Part shown: piece by piece, positions 1 to 7,801 of the stretch | How the letters are laid out: each line of letters begins with the position of its first letter | Position numbering within the stretch: position 1 is the stretch's first letter | NCBI GenBank assembly: GCA_021159365.1 | Contig: JAGGRY010000020.1 | Coordinates: 1 to 43,434, forward strand | Reading direction: 5' to 3' | Length of the DNA: 43,434 nt | Source: Nitrososphaerota archaeon | GTDB lineage: Archaea; Thermoproteota; Nitrososphaeria_A; Caldarchaeales; Wolframiiraptoraceae | Translations under genes and position numbers: made by a program | Notes under the pieces: model-generated | What the model was told of the DNA's origin: nothing | The model's database searches: none | What the model saw: the letters and a program-made list of their open reading frames with translations, nothing else

Positions 1-553
1 TGCGGAGAAATTTTCTCGTCTTTGGATCTAATGGATAGCCTGAACCGAAGTCTCCGAAAAATGATTTCAACTCGTCGACCAATTCATCCCTTTTGGTCTT
101 TGCCAGAATCGATGCAGCCGAGACTACTGGATACTTTTCATCGGCCTTATGTTCAAGGATGAGCTGGCATCTCACCTTCAACATGTTCCTAATCAAAGAC
201 TCGAAGCTCCCTCTATTTCTTGAGGGTAGATCTATGTAAGCTATATCCGGCTTTAGATCATTTATTATTCGTGAGAAGATCTCCGCCTCAAGCTTATTCA
301 ATCCCATCGCTCCCCGCCTCTTGGTGGATTTGTCGACGGTCTCCGCGTCAACGATCACGAGCTTAACCGATTCAGCTATCTCCTTGATCTCGTCTGAGAG
401 TTTAAACCTCTTCTCTGGGGTGAGCTTCTTCGAGTCTTTGACTCCGAGATCTTCCAATCTCCAAATCTCTTTTTCATCTATTAAGATTCCCGCTACAACC
501 ATGGGGCCTATGACAGATCCTCTTCCAGCTTCATCTATTCCGCAAATCCTCAA
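1..553 (-). CDS. rnhB: Ribonuclease HII (3' end outside window)
   Basis: Removes RNA primers and single ribonucleotides from DNA by cutting the RNA strand of RNA-DNA hybrids. The N-terminal 184 residues are visible. They carry the family motifs in order: the first catalytic acidic site GIDEAGRG close to the N-terminus, DSKKLTPEKR about 30 residues later, SAASILAKTKRD, and the GSGYPLDPKT loop near the window edge. No ATG precedes the DEAGRG motif in this frame, and an in-frame stop lies 11 codons upstream of the TTG at 551-553, so that TTG is the likely start (MRICGIDEAGRG). It lies 41 bases downstream of the RuvBL-like gene on the same strand, so the two may be cotranscribed. The C-terminus is cut off by the window edge. 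Confidence 0.93.
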   Translation of the reverse strand, partial: MRICGIDEAGRGSVIGPMVVAGILIDEKEIWRLEDLGVKDSKKLTPEKRFKLSDEIKEIAESVKLVIVDAETVDKSTKRRGAMGLNKLEAEIFSRIINDLKPDIAYIDLPSRNRGSFESLIRNMLKVRCQLILEHKADEKYPVVSAASILAKTKRDELVDELKSFFGDFGSGYPLDPKTRKFLR

Positions 554-594
554 CGGTTCATAAAGATGCGGTGATGGGTATTAAGGTTTGGCCT

Positions 595-1959
595 TCAATA
601 CATGAACTTCTCCTTCCATTTATTCAGCTCCTCAACCGATCTCTTGACGTCCGAGAATAGGCTTAGCGCTCGATCCACATCCTTTACCGAGACTTCATCC
701 CTTCCCTCGGCTTTCGCGGTTTCATAGCTCGGCGTCAACAGTTGGACGGCATATCGAAGAGTCGATTGAACTCCTATCTCGGTGAGCTTATCCATGGCTT
801 CCTTTGAGATCTTAACACCTTCCTCCCTTGCCCTTATCTCAAGTATCTTCCTTATCTCATCCTTCGTGTACGGCCTAGTGCTTATGATCAGCATTCGGTC
901 AAGCATATCGAGTGGAATTCCATGAGGTGAAGTTATGTCAGTTCCCCTGACCCTCGTTATACCCCTATTGCTCGCGAAGATCATAATCGGGGCGAGCTCG
1001 CTCTCCATGGCCGCATTCAAGAATGAATACGCCTCGATATCCAATAGATGAACCTCGTCGATGAATAGAACTCCTGGGATAATCTCGGCGGTTCCTTCCT
1101 CAACCCTCTTCTTAACCATTTCATCAACCTCTCTCCTAACCTCGCTGTCAATCTCCTTGGTTGGAGGACCGCCGAACAATAGGCTGAATAATCCGCCGCC
1201 CCTCGATTGAGCGCTGAGCTGATCTAGATCATGTAGGGTTAAGACATAGACGAATTCTTTCTCCTTCTCAACCGGGCCGCCTGGCCTCGGGACAGGCTTC
1301 TCTCCAAGGCCGGCGATATCGTATTTTTCAGCGGCTTCCTCAGATCTTCCTATTCTCGTAACTCTACCGGTCTCGGCGTCTATCGTTATAACGTCTCCAA
1401 CAGTTATTCCTTGCTGGAGTATGTATGACGCTATTGTGGCTCCGGCTCTAAAGACTCTTCGATCATCTTTAGTCGTCAATCCTATCACGACATGATCTGG
1501 GATCTCCTGATATGGATTGTATGGATGTTTTCTGGTCTTTATCTCAAGTTGAGTGACTTCTCCCTCATATACTCTTCTTCTCTCTCTAAGTCTCACACCT
1601 ATGGCCTTCCTCATGGCCTGCGTCAAGACTTCCGTCTTCTTAAGCTCCGATGAATAAATCTCCGATCCGCTTAAAGCAACGAATGGAACATCCTTTCCAA
1701 GCTCTTTAGCTATTGCATAGGCTATTGCGGTCTTACCAGTTCCAGGTGGACCCGCGAATAAAACAGCTCTACCCGCCATCTTCCCGCTCTTAATCATCCT
1801 AACGATTATCCCAGCCGCTTCCCTCGCCTCTATCTGGCCCACAAGTCCGTCTCCAACAGGCTTGGCCTTTAATCCATCGAGTCCAAGTCCCTTGACGTGG
1901 CTATGTGCCCCAACTCTGAGAAACCTTTGACGCGAGTAGTCTGTGATGTCTTCGAGCAT
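595..1959 (-). CDS. RuvB-like (TIP49/RuvBL) AAA+ ATPase
   Basis: Archaeal relative of eukaryotic RuvBL1/RuvBL2 (pontin/reptin), hexameric AAA+ ATPases of remodelling and RNP-assembly complexes. The 454 residues show Walker A GPPGTGKT at 70-77, Walker B VLFIDEVH at 297-304, sensor 1 around N331 and a sensor-2 arginine near 402. Between Walker A and B, roughly residues 125-240, lies a long insertion. That is the OB-like domain II diagnostic for TIP49 and absent from bacterial RuvB. The N-terminal segment containing HSHVKGLGLD is also typical of RuvBL proteins. Length matches the family (about 450). The gene is followed 41 bases later by RNase HII. The archaeal partner complex is unknown to me; the family call is firm, the role is inferred. 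Confidence 0.93.
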   Translation of the reverse strand: MLEDITDYSRQRFLRVGAHSHVKGLGLDGLKAKPVGDGLVGQIEAREAAGIIVRMIKSGKMAGRAVLFAGPPGTGKTAIAYAIAKELGKDVPFVALSGSEIYSSELKKTEVLTQAMRKAIGVRLRERRRVYEGEVTQLEIKTRKHPYNPYQEIPDHVVIGLTTKDDRRVFRAGATIASYILQQGITVGDVITIDAETGRVTRIGRSEEAAEKYDIAGLGEKPVPRPGGPVEKEKEFVYVLTLHDLDQLSAQSRGGGLFSLLFGGPPTKEIDSEVRREVDEMVKKRVEEGTAEIIPGVLFIDEVHLLDIEAYSFLNAAMESELAPIMIFASNRGITRVRGTDITSPHGIPLDMLDRMLIISTRPYTKDEIRKILEIRAREEGVKISKEAMDKLTEIGVQSTLRYAVQLLTPSYETAKAEGRDEVSVKDVDRALSLFSDVKRSVEELNKWKEKFMY

Positions 1960-2075
1960 ACTTCATCTCACCCAAATTATCGTGGACTGAAACTTCAATA
2001 AAGATTTAACCTCCGCTTAGAATTGCTTGAAGATGATCAAGTTAATATCTGGGTCTTTCACGAATATAATCGACC

Positions 2076-3038
2076 ATGACAAGCTTTCATCCACTCCTAG
2101 TTGGAATACATCCTAGAAGCGAGAAGCTGATAAAGACCTTTAGAGCATATTCTCGTAAAAAGATAAGTTTAGATGAATTGAATGGAACTCTTCAGAAGGA
2201 GTCGAGGGAGATAATCAAGCTCCAACTAGACTTGAATTATAGATACGTGATCGATGGAATGCTTAGATGGCATGATCTTTTGAGACCGCTAGCCGAGAAA
2301 CTTGACGGAGTTGAGATAGATGGACTTTCAAGGTGGTTTGACAACAACCTATTCTATAAGAAGCCGGTGATTATGGACGAGGTTAAGAGAACGGATGAAA
2401 TCTTAAAAGAATATATCTATCCGAGTGATGTCCCCGATGGAAGATTTAAGCTGATCTTACCCGATCCATTTACGTTCACATCGCTTTCAGAGCTTAGGAG
2501 AAGGAGATTTGATGATGTTCTTTTCGAGGTCTCTAAAGCCATGAATGAGGAAATCAAGGAGATCGAAATGAAGATCAAGCTTGGACAGGTTCAATTATCC
2601 GCTCCTTCCCTCGTCTGGAGAAAACTTGATGAAGACTCTCTAGAAATGGCTACAGACGCGATAGATGAATGCTTTAAAGGGGTTTCGGCTGAAACCATGA
2701 TCCACCTGCCATTCGGGGATGCATTAAACTCTTTTCCACAAATTCTTGATACGAGAGTGAATGTGATCGGATTTGATATGACCTCGACCAAGCTGAGGGA
2801 ATTGAGAGAATATAGGATCGATCGAGGCGTTGGGTTGGGATTCGTAGATGGGAGGAATAGTTTAATTGAGGATGTTAATTTTGTGAGAAGGAAGATTGAA
2901 GCTTATCTCGAATCGAATGAGCCTAAAGTGATCTACATAACTCCGAGCTGCGACCTCGAGCATCTTCCAAGAAATGTAGCCGATGAAAAGGTCAAGCTCT
3001 TGAAAAGAATAGTTGACGAGCTTGAGGAGGCTGAGTGA
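2076..3038 (+). CDS. MetE N-terminal-domain-like protein (split methionine synthase)
   Basis: A 320-residue protein resembling the N-terminal half of cobalamin-independent methionine synthase, encoded separately and directly before the catalytic half. The FDNNLFYKKPVI stretch near residues 88-99 resembles the substrate-proximal segment of MetE-type barrels. I do not see the MetE zinc-ligand set (HxC, E, C) in this protein, so it is probably a structural, regulatory or methyl-donor-handling partner rather than the catalyst. It starts at an ATG, and its stop codon TGA lies just before the TTG start of the next gene, so the two are very likely translated from one mRNA. Family membership is moderately sure; the methyl donor cannot be read from sequence. 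Confidence 0.75.
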   Translation: MTSFHPLLVGIHPRSEKLIKTFRAYSRKKISLDELNGTLQKESREIIKLQLDLNYRYVIDGMLRWHDLLRPLAEKLDGVEIDGLSRWFDNNLFYKKPVIMDEVKRTDEILKEYIYPSDVPDGRFKLILPDPFTFTSLSELRRRRFDDVLFEVSKAMNEEIKEIEMKIKLGQVQLSAPSLVWRKLDEDSLEMATDAIDECFKGVSAETMIHLPFGDALNSFPQILDTRVNVIGFDMTSTKLRELREYRIDRGVGLGFVDGRNSLIEDVNFVRRKIEAYLESNEPKVIYITPSCDLEHLPRNVADEKVKLLKRIVDELEEAE

Positions 3039-3039
3039 A

Positions 3040-4167
3040 TTGGCGAAATTGTTTCCAACGCAGGAAGTTGGAAGTCTTTCAAAAGCTCCTTTTCTGAAGA
3101 AGATAACTAGGGAGAGGATTGAAGAGACTAAGCGGTGGGGTGAGCTGCTTGGAGTCGAGGGATTGAATGAACTTCTAAACCTATTAAGCGATCCTGATAA
3201 GGCCTATAAGAACATGGATAAGCTCTATGACTACGCATCTCTCTTCGCGATAAGATTCTTCGAGAAGGCTGGGCTAGACGTCGTTTGGGATGGAGAGCAG
3301 AAAAGGATAGAGATGTATGAATACCCATTAAATTATGTCGAGAACTTCAAGTTCCTCGGAGTCGTAAAGGTCTGGGATAACGAATTCTATAGGAAAGGAG
3401 CGTTCATGGGAGAGCCCAAGCTGAAGAAGCCATATCATTTAGATGAATTCATCTTCGTCAAGAAGCATGCGAGAAAAGAGGTGAAGATACCGATAACCGG
3501 AGCATATACTTTGGCAGATTGGTCTTTCGACGAACATTATCTTAAAAGATATCTGGATCTCGAAGACCCGATCAAGGCTAGGAGAAGGGCGAAAGAAGAT
3601 CTCGTGATGGATTTAGCGAAGAACGTCTTGAGGCCTAACATCCTAGCTTTGGTCGAGGCTGGGGCCAAGAGGATTCAGATAGACGAACCCGCGGTCACAA
3701 GTAAGCCTGAAGAAGTCCCATTAATGGTTGAGGCCTTAAACGAGTCCATCAAGGGAATCAATGCGAAAATAACGTTACATGTCTGTTACAGCGACTATCG
3801 AATGCTCTTCCCCCATATTGCCGAGGCGAGGCTTGATCAGATCTCGATCGAATGCGCGAATAGGGATACACTCGAACTCGGCTTAGACGATGAAAAGAGG
3901 AAGGGCTATCACCTGCTAGACTACTTTAAGGAATATACTCCATGGCTTGAGATCGCCGTCGGAGTAATAGATGTTCACACGAATTTCATAGAATCCCCAG
4001 AACTCGTCAGAGATAGGCTGATTTACGCGGCGAAGAGACTTGGAGATGAATCGAAGATCGTGGCATGCAATGACTGCGGTTTAAGAACTAGAAGCTGGGA
4101 TATAGCCTTCAAGAAGGAAGTAAATCTGGTTAAAGGAGCAGAACTTGCGAGAGAACTGTTTAAGTGA
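3040..4167 (+). CDS. Cobalamin-independent methionine synthase, catalytic (MetE C-terminal) protein
   Basis: Transfers a methyl group to homocysteine to make methionine. The 375-residue barrel carries the MetE zinc ligands: HVC near the middle, the glutamate in ISIECAN, and the cysteine of the ACNDCGLRTR motif near the C-terminus. QIDEPA, a conserved MetE segment, is also present. I place the start at TTG 3040 because GAGGAGG lies at 3024-3030, nine bases upstream; the frame is also open to a TTG at 3013 inside the preceding gene. The protein is about half the size of bacterial MetE and stands next to a separate N-terminal-like protein. Archaeal core MetE enzymes are reported to be folate-independent and to take methyl from corrinoid proteins; whether that holds here is inference. 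Confidence 0.88.
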   Translation: MAKLFPTQEVGSLSKAPFLKKITRERIEETKRWGELLGVEGLNELLNLLSDPDKAYKNMDKLYDYASLFAIRFFEKAGLDVVWDGEQKRIEMYEYPLNYVENFKFLGVVKVWDNEFYRKGAFMGEPKLKKPYHLDEFIFVKKHARKEVKIPITGAYTLADWSFDEHYLKRYLDLEDPIKARRRAKEDLVMDLAKNVLRPNILALVEAGAKRIQIDEPAVTSKPEEVPLMVEALNESIKGINAKITLHVCYSDYRMLFPHIAEARLDQISIECANRDTLELGLDDEKRKGYHLLDYFKEYTPWLEIAVGVIDVHTNFIESPELVRDRLIYAAKRLGDESKIVACNDCGLRTRSWDIAFKKEVNLVKGAELARELFK

Positions 4168-4629
4168 TCATCTACCTCTACGTCTCGAGACTCCTACAGC
4201 CGTTCCGGTTCTCCCAGTAGTCCTAGTTCTCTGGCCTCTGACCTTCAATCCAAGTGAGTGTCTCACGCCTCTCCAAGACTTTATCCTCATCTCTCTTCTG
4301 ATATCTTCTTTGATGGCGAAGACCAGATCTGAGCCATAGAGGTGTAGATCCTTACCGGTTAGTAGGTCTTTTCTCCTATTCAGGAGCCATGAGGGAATTC
4401 CATGAGCTAATGGATCTTTGGCCACTTCTTCAAGTCTCTTAAGCTCTTCCTCACTTAAGTATCCGAGCCTTTTCTCAGGATCGATTCCAGCTGCTCTAGC
4501 CAAGGCGTATCCGAGCATGACCCCGATTCCCTTCACCTTCGTGAGGGCATATGGAATCTTTAGAGACCCATCTAGGTCTGTTCCCATGAATCTGACGACC
4601 AGCTTAAACTCTTCCTTTGTTGCAGCCAT
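4168..4629 (-). CDS. rps13: 30S ribosomal protein S13 (uS13)
   Basis: Small-subunit head protein contacting the A-site tRNA and the 50S subunit. The 153 residues match archaeal/eukaryotic S13/S18e: a KVKGIGVMLGYALARAAG helix-turn region near residues 32-49 and the basic tail with HSLGLKVRGQRTRTTGRTG. It is convergent with the MetE gene with no space between the stop codons. A TATA-like box on the minus strand at 4655-4664 lies about 30 bases from the ATG, predicting a very short or absent leader. Usually this gene opens an S13-S4-S11-RNA polymerase cluster; here it stands alone. Confidence 0.97.
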   Translation of the reverse strand: MAATKEEFKLVVRFMGTDLDGSLKIPYALTKVKGIGVMLGYALARAAGIDPEKRLGYLSEEELKRLEEVAKDPLAHGIPSWLLNRRKDLLTGKDLHLYGSDLVFAIKEDIRREMRIKSWRGVRHSLGLKVRGQRTRTTGRTGTAVGVSRRRGR

Positions 4630-4654
4630 CCCTCGCCCACAAATAACTTCAGAA

Positions 4655-4664
4655 GCTTATAAAG
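4655..4664 (-). promoter_or_regulatory. TATA (box A) of rps13
   Basis: Reading the minus strand, CTTTATAAGC is a close match to the archaeal box A. Its centre lies about 26-30 bases upstream of the S13 ATG (4629), which predicts transcription starting within a few bases of the start codon. Confidence 0.55.
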
Positions 4665-4790
4665 ATTGAATCAATTGAAGTGTTAACCGCGATCGCATAG
4701 AAGCCGGCGTCCGTAAACCATTAAATCTCTCAAAAATATGGGGAAATTCGGCGGGATTCCTCATGTAAGCCCCTTGTTCAATGAGTTCGC

Positions 4791-4800
4791 CTTAAATAGT
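4791..4800 (+). promoter_or_regulatory. TATA (box A) of the tat operon
   Basis: CTTAAATAGT lies about 33 bases before the first tatA ATG (4829) in an otherwise unassigned intergenic stretch. The predicted start site is near 4821, giving a leader of under ten bases with no clear ribosome binding site. Confidence 0.45.
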
Positions 4801-4828
4801 AGTTAGGTGGCATAAGTTTTGAAGAATC

Positions 4829-5176
4829 ATGATTCAGGGAATCGAATGGATAATCGTCGCCGCGATAATCGTGATCCTCCTATTATGGGGACCATCAAAA
4901 CTACCTAAGATCGCGAGATCCTTTGGCGAGGCGAAGAAGGAATTTGAGAAAGCGATGAAAGAGGCTGAAGAAGTAAAACAGGAGGGAAGACAGTTTGCCA
5001 CTGAGGTTAAGGAGGCTGCCGTTCAACCCATTAAATCTCTTGCAACTACTGCTACTGAGGAAGTTCAAGCTACTGAGGATAAGTTGATCGAAGTTGCCAA
5101 AGCTTTAGGTATTCAGACTGAGGGTAAGACCAAAGACCAGATCGCTAAGGAGATCCTTGAGAAGACAAAGAAGTAG
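4829..5176 (+). CDS. tatA: Twin-arginine translocase subunit TatA (first copy)
   Basis: Pore-forming component of the Tat system, which exports folded proteins carrying RR signal peptides. The 115 residues show the expected architecture: a single membrane helix (about 5-20), the hinge WGPSKLPKIARSFGEA with the invariant FG, then an amphipathic helix (KKEFEKAMKEAEEV) and a hydrophilic tail. The C-terminal 25 residues contain a small motif (LGI, then GKTKDQ, then EIL) that recurs in the second TatA protein. It is first in a tatA-tatA-tatC operon. Confidence 0.93.
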   Translation: MIQGIEWIIVAAIIVILLLWGPSKLPKIARSFGEAKKEFEKAMKEAEEVKQEGRQFATEVKEAAVQPIKSLATTATEEVQATEDKLIEVAKALGIQTEGKTKDQIAKEILEKTKK

Positions 5177-5196
5177 CTTTCTGTAAGTGAGGTGAA

Positions 5197-5436
5197 ATGG
5201 CGTTACTCGGCCCCGAACTCCTAGTCTTGCTAATATTATTGATAATCTTATTTAGACCGAGAACTATAACTGAGATTAGTAGAGGCTTAGGGAGACTAGT
5301 TGGAGAGTTCAAGCGCGGAGGATCTGAGGAAAAGAGGAGAAAATTGGTCAAGGTTGCGGAGGATCTTGGAATAGATCCAAAGGGAAAGAGCGAGGAGGAG
5401 CTTTTAGAGGAAATTAGGAGAAAACTTTTCGCCTAG
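5197..5436 (+). CDS. tatA: TatA/TatB-like protein (second copy)
   Basis: A 79-residue TatA-family protein: membrane helix at about 4-18, hinge FRPRTITEISRGLGRLVGEF with LG in place of the usual FG, a short amphipathic helix, and a tail sharing the LGI, GKSEEE and EI pattern with the first copy. It may play a TatB-like role in receiving substrate, as second TatA paralogues do elsewhere. A strong ribosome binding site, GAGGTGA, lies at 5189-5195 just before the ATG. It lies 20 bases after the first tatA and 19 before tatC, so it belongs to the same operon. Confidence 0.88.
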   Translation: MALLGPELLVLLILLIILFRPRTITEISRGLGRLVGEFKRGGSEEKRRKLVKVAEDLGIDPKGKSEEELLEEIRRKLFA

Positions 5437-5455
5437 AATCTCGGGGGAGTTAGAG

Positions 5456-6385
5456 ATGCCTGAGAAGGGAGAGAAGCTGAGAGACATGAAGGAGATGACC
5501 CTACTCGAACATCTAATCGAGCTTAGAGATAGGCTTAAGGTATGCTTGATAACTATCGGCGTTCTAACGATAGTGATGCTCGTCTTTCCAGCGGAGCTAA
5601 ACATAACTTGGGAGAAAGCCCTTTACGCCTATAAGCCCATGGTCTCTTTGGTCTTAGATGTTTTGAGGAACATGGTTCTGCCGAAAGATATGAGGCTTAT
5701 AGGTTTAACGATAACAGCTCCGCTTGAACTCTACTTCATAGCATCTCTCATCTTCGGCTTAATCTTCAGCAGTCCTGTGATAGGATATGAGATATTCAAG
5801 TATGTCGATCCAGCGCTCTACCCACATGAAAGGAGGATGATATATCCATTTATGGCCGCCTTCTTGGGACTCTTCATAGGTGGGCTGCTCTTCGGATTAT
5901 ACATCATAACCCCGGCCACCTTCAAGGCTATGGTAATATTCTTCGCGCTCGTGGGAGCGGAGCCGATAATACATGTGATGGACTTTTACAACACGGTACT
6001 CATAGTAACCGTGGCGACGGGCATAATCTTCACAACTCCAGTCATACTCGTCCTGTTAGTCAGGGTTGGAATCATAGGTACTGAAGTTATCACAAGGAAT
6101 AGAAAGTGGATCTATGGAGTGGCATATATCGTCGCAGCGATAATAACTCCAGATGGAGGAGTATTCACAAATCTTCTCCTGCTTGGAGTCTTCATCGTGC
6201 TAATTGAAGGGGCGGTGATAGTAGCGCGGAGATATGAGAAGAAGAGGGAACTCGAAGAGAGGGGCGGCTCCATGAAAGAAATCGAACAGCCGCCGCCTAA
6301 ACCTGGAGTAGATATCTGCAAGTTCTGCGGCAAACCATTAAACGGAAAACTATTTTGTCCTTGGTGTGGTAGATCTCAGAGATAG
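5456..6385 (+). CDS. tatC: Twin-arginine translocase subunit TatC with C-terminal zinc ribbon
   Basis: Receptor of the Tat translocase that binds the twin-arginine signal. The N-terminal cytoplasmic signature LLEHLIELRDRL (16-27) and the first-loop PALYPHERR (119-127, with the conserved glutamate) are typical, and six membrane segments follow. Two things are unusual. The position of the second conserved glutamate (the FE of E. coli FGxxFExPV) reads IFTTPV at 191-196. A tail of about 50 residues after the last membrane helix ends in a four-cysteine zinc ribbon: C288 and C291 in CKFC, C301 and C304 in CPWC. At 309 residues it is longer than the usual 240-260. The ribosome binding site GGGGGAG at 5443-5449 supports the start. 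Its end overlaps the convergent rnp2 by 10 bases. Confidence 0.93.
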   Translation: MPEKGEKLRDMKEMTLLEHLIELRDRLKVCLITIGVLTIVMLVFPAELNITWEKALYAYKPMVSLVLDVLRNMVLPKDMRLIGLTITAPLELYFIASLIFGLIFSSPVIGYEIFKYVDPALYPHERRMIYPFMAAFLGLFIGGLLFGLYIITPATFKAMVIFFALVGAEPIIHVMDFYNTVLIVTVATGIIFTTPVILVLLVRVGIIGTEVITRNRKWIYGVAYIVAAIITPDGGVFTNLLLLGVFIVLIEGAVIVARRYEKKRELEERGGSMKEIEQPPPKPGVDICKFCGKPLNGKLFCPWCGRSQR

Positions 6386-6696
6386 GTCTCCGCGACTTCC
6401 TTCGCTTTTCTCATAGTTCCGCTGATGACCAACGTTCTTATGGCAATATCTTCTCCATCCAGCTTCGTTACAGATGCGGTTGCCAAGAGTAGGTTGGGGA
6501 GATGTTTCAGGAAACATCTGATAATCGCCACTCCCTCGTCTCTGTAAACTTTCATGACTTTAAATCCAGATATGGCTAAACCGAATAATCCGAATAACTC
6601 TCTATATGATGACTTTACAGCATTTACGATGCTATCTCCCGAAAGTCTGGGCTCGGCCATGATGACAACATATCTCCTCTTCAACCTCTTAGCCAA
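6376..6696 (-). CDS. rnp2: RNase P protein component 2 (Pop5)
   Basis: Protein subunit of archaeal RNase P, which trims the 5' leader of pre-tRNA. The 106 residues begin with the basic strand KRRYVVIM and continue with an alpha-beta fold typical of Pop5, including GLAISGFKVMKVYRDEGVAI and the C-terminal RTLVISGTMRKAKE. Length is as expected. It overlaps the upstream rnp3 gene by 8 bases. Pop5 and Rpp30 form a heterotetramer in archaeal RNase P, which fits their adjacency. Convergent overlap with tatC is 10 bases. Confidence 0.92.
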   Translation of the reverse strand: MAKRLKRRYVVIMAEPRLSGDSIVNAVKSSYRELFGLFGLAISGFKVMKVYRDEGVAIIRCFLKHLPNLLLATASVTKLDGEDIAIRTLVISGTMRKAKEVAETYL

Positions 6697-7366
6697 GCCT
6701 CATAACACCTCTCATAACGTAATTCTTCGATAATTTCACTAAATTCTCCTCGATTAAGTTAGTTGCCTCAATCGAGATCGAGTTCAAGGCCCTTTCCTCA
6801 TCGAATCCTAGGACTTGAAGTAGGGAAGCAAGTTGCCTCGGATTTCTTAGTTCAAGGCTACATGAACCTGCAGACGAGACGATTATTCCACATCTCTTTC
6901 CCAAGACTGATACAATTTCAGACGCTGTTCTTAAGAATCCACCCTTATCCTTGAGAAAGTATCTAAATGGAAGCTCAACTCTATTCTTGAGTAAGGCTGC
7001 AACCCCCTTATCAAACCTATATCTGGGATTTACTGGAATTATGATCGTATCGACCCTTGAATCTCTCGCGGCCACGAGAGCTGTCTCAAGATTTCTACAG
7101 ATCACGCTTATCACCTCAAATCGTCCCCTGTTCTCTCTAAGCAGCTTCAAAAGTTCCTTTCGACTTGACGGCTCGAGAACAAGTTTCCTATACAGATTTA
7201 GCTCGATTTCTTCCGCTTCTTTTTTCAAGTAATCAAATTTTTCCAGACATTCTCCTCGAAGCTCTAAGACAGCGGAGCTGAATCCAAGTCTCTTTAAACA
7301 CCTTATCATCTCTAAGCATTTCTCTATGCTTTCACATCTCACCCATAAGTCGACATATCTTCTCAT
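6689..7366 (-). CDS. rnp3: RNase P protein component 3 (Rpp30)
   Basis: TIM-barrel-like RNase P subunit that partners Pop5. The 225 residues follow the family pattern: an N-terminal RRYVDLWVRCES strand, central VISVICRNLETALVAARD, and the strand-turn GIIVSSAGSCSLELRNPRQ, after which the C-terminal helices with EERAL and the terminal basic segment follow. The ATG overlaps the stop of the preceding COG1325-type gene by four bases (ATGA), indicating translational coupling. The grouping with Pop5 and a COG1325 protein is a common archaeal arrangement. Confidence 0.92.
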   Translation of the reverse strand: MRRYVDLWVRCESIEKCLEMIRCLKRLGFSSAVLELRGECLEKFDYLKKEAEEIELNLYRKLVLEPSSRKELLKLLRENRGRFEVISVICRNLETALVAARDSRVDTIIIPVNPRYRFDKGVAALLKNRVELPFRYFLKDKGGFLRTASEIVSVLGKRCGIIVSSAGSCSLELRNPRQLASLLQVLGFDEERALNSISIEATNLIEENLVKLSKNYVMRGVMRLG

Positions 7367-7794
7367 GTTTTCTCGCCCATGAGCTTTTCAAGCAACTTCT
7401 CCACTTTTCCCCTGATATTGACCTGGACCTTGACAGGATCCTTATCCATAATCCTAAAAGATCCAAGATATGCGGCTTGCTTATCGAATCTAAGATAGAT
7501 CTTTCCACCATGCTTTCCAAGCTTCGATCTTTCCCTCAAAATCTCCTGCAAGTCGTATTCGGATAGGTTTGATAATATCCTCGCCAAAGCCCTTTCAGCG
7601 ATTTTTGAATCATCTATTGTAAGCTTGATGAATAGAATTGGATCACCATAATGCCCCGTTAATGATTGGCTTATGACCGAAGCTTTCTCCATGGCCTCTG
7701 ATCCAATTATGTTCTCGACGGCCTTCATAACCTTCTCTTCATCCTCCGTCGCATGACATAGGACTTGGATTAGAATGCTGTCAACTCTCGGCAT
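7363..7794 (-). CDS. COG1325-type (DUF54) RNA-binding protein
   Basis: Small archaeal protein of the family described as a predicted exosome-associated RNA-binding protein, commonly encoded next to RNase P genes. Recognisable parts are VLCHATEDEEKVMKAVEN near the start, SQSLTGHYGDPILFIK in the middle, and a C-terminal VNIRGKVEKLLEKL helix. I take the ATG at 7794, giving 143 residues, because it aligns the HATEDEEKV motif with the usual N-terminus and lies just after the dcd stop. An in-frame ATG at 7827, inside dcd, would add 11 residues. Function is a family prediction, not shown by this sequence. Confidence 0.85.
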   Translation of the reverse strand: MPRVDSILIQVLCHATEDEEKVMKAVENIIGSEAMEKASVISQSLTGHYGDPILFIKLTIDDSKIAERALARILSNLSEYDLQEILRERSKLGKHGGKIYLRFDKQAAYLGSFRIMDKDPVKVQVNIRGKVEKLLEKLMGEKT

Positions 7795-7801
7795 CCCTTC
7801 T

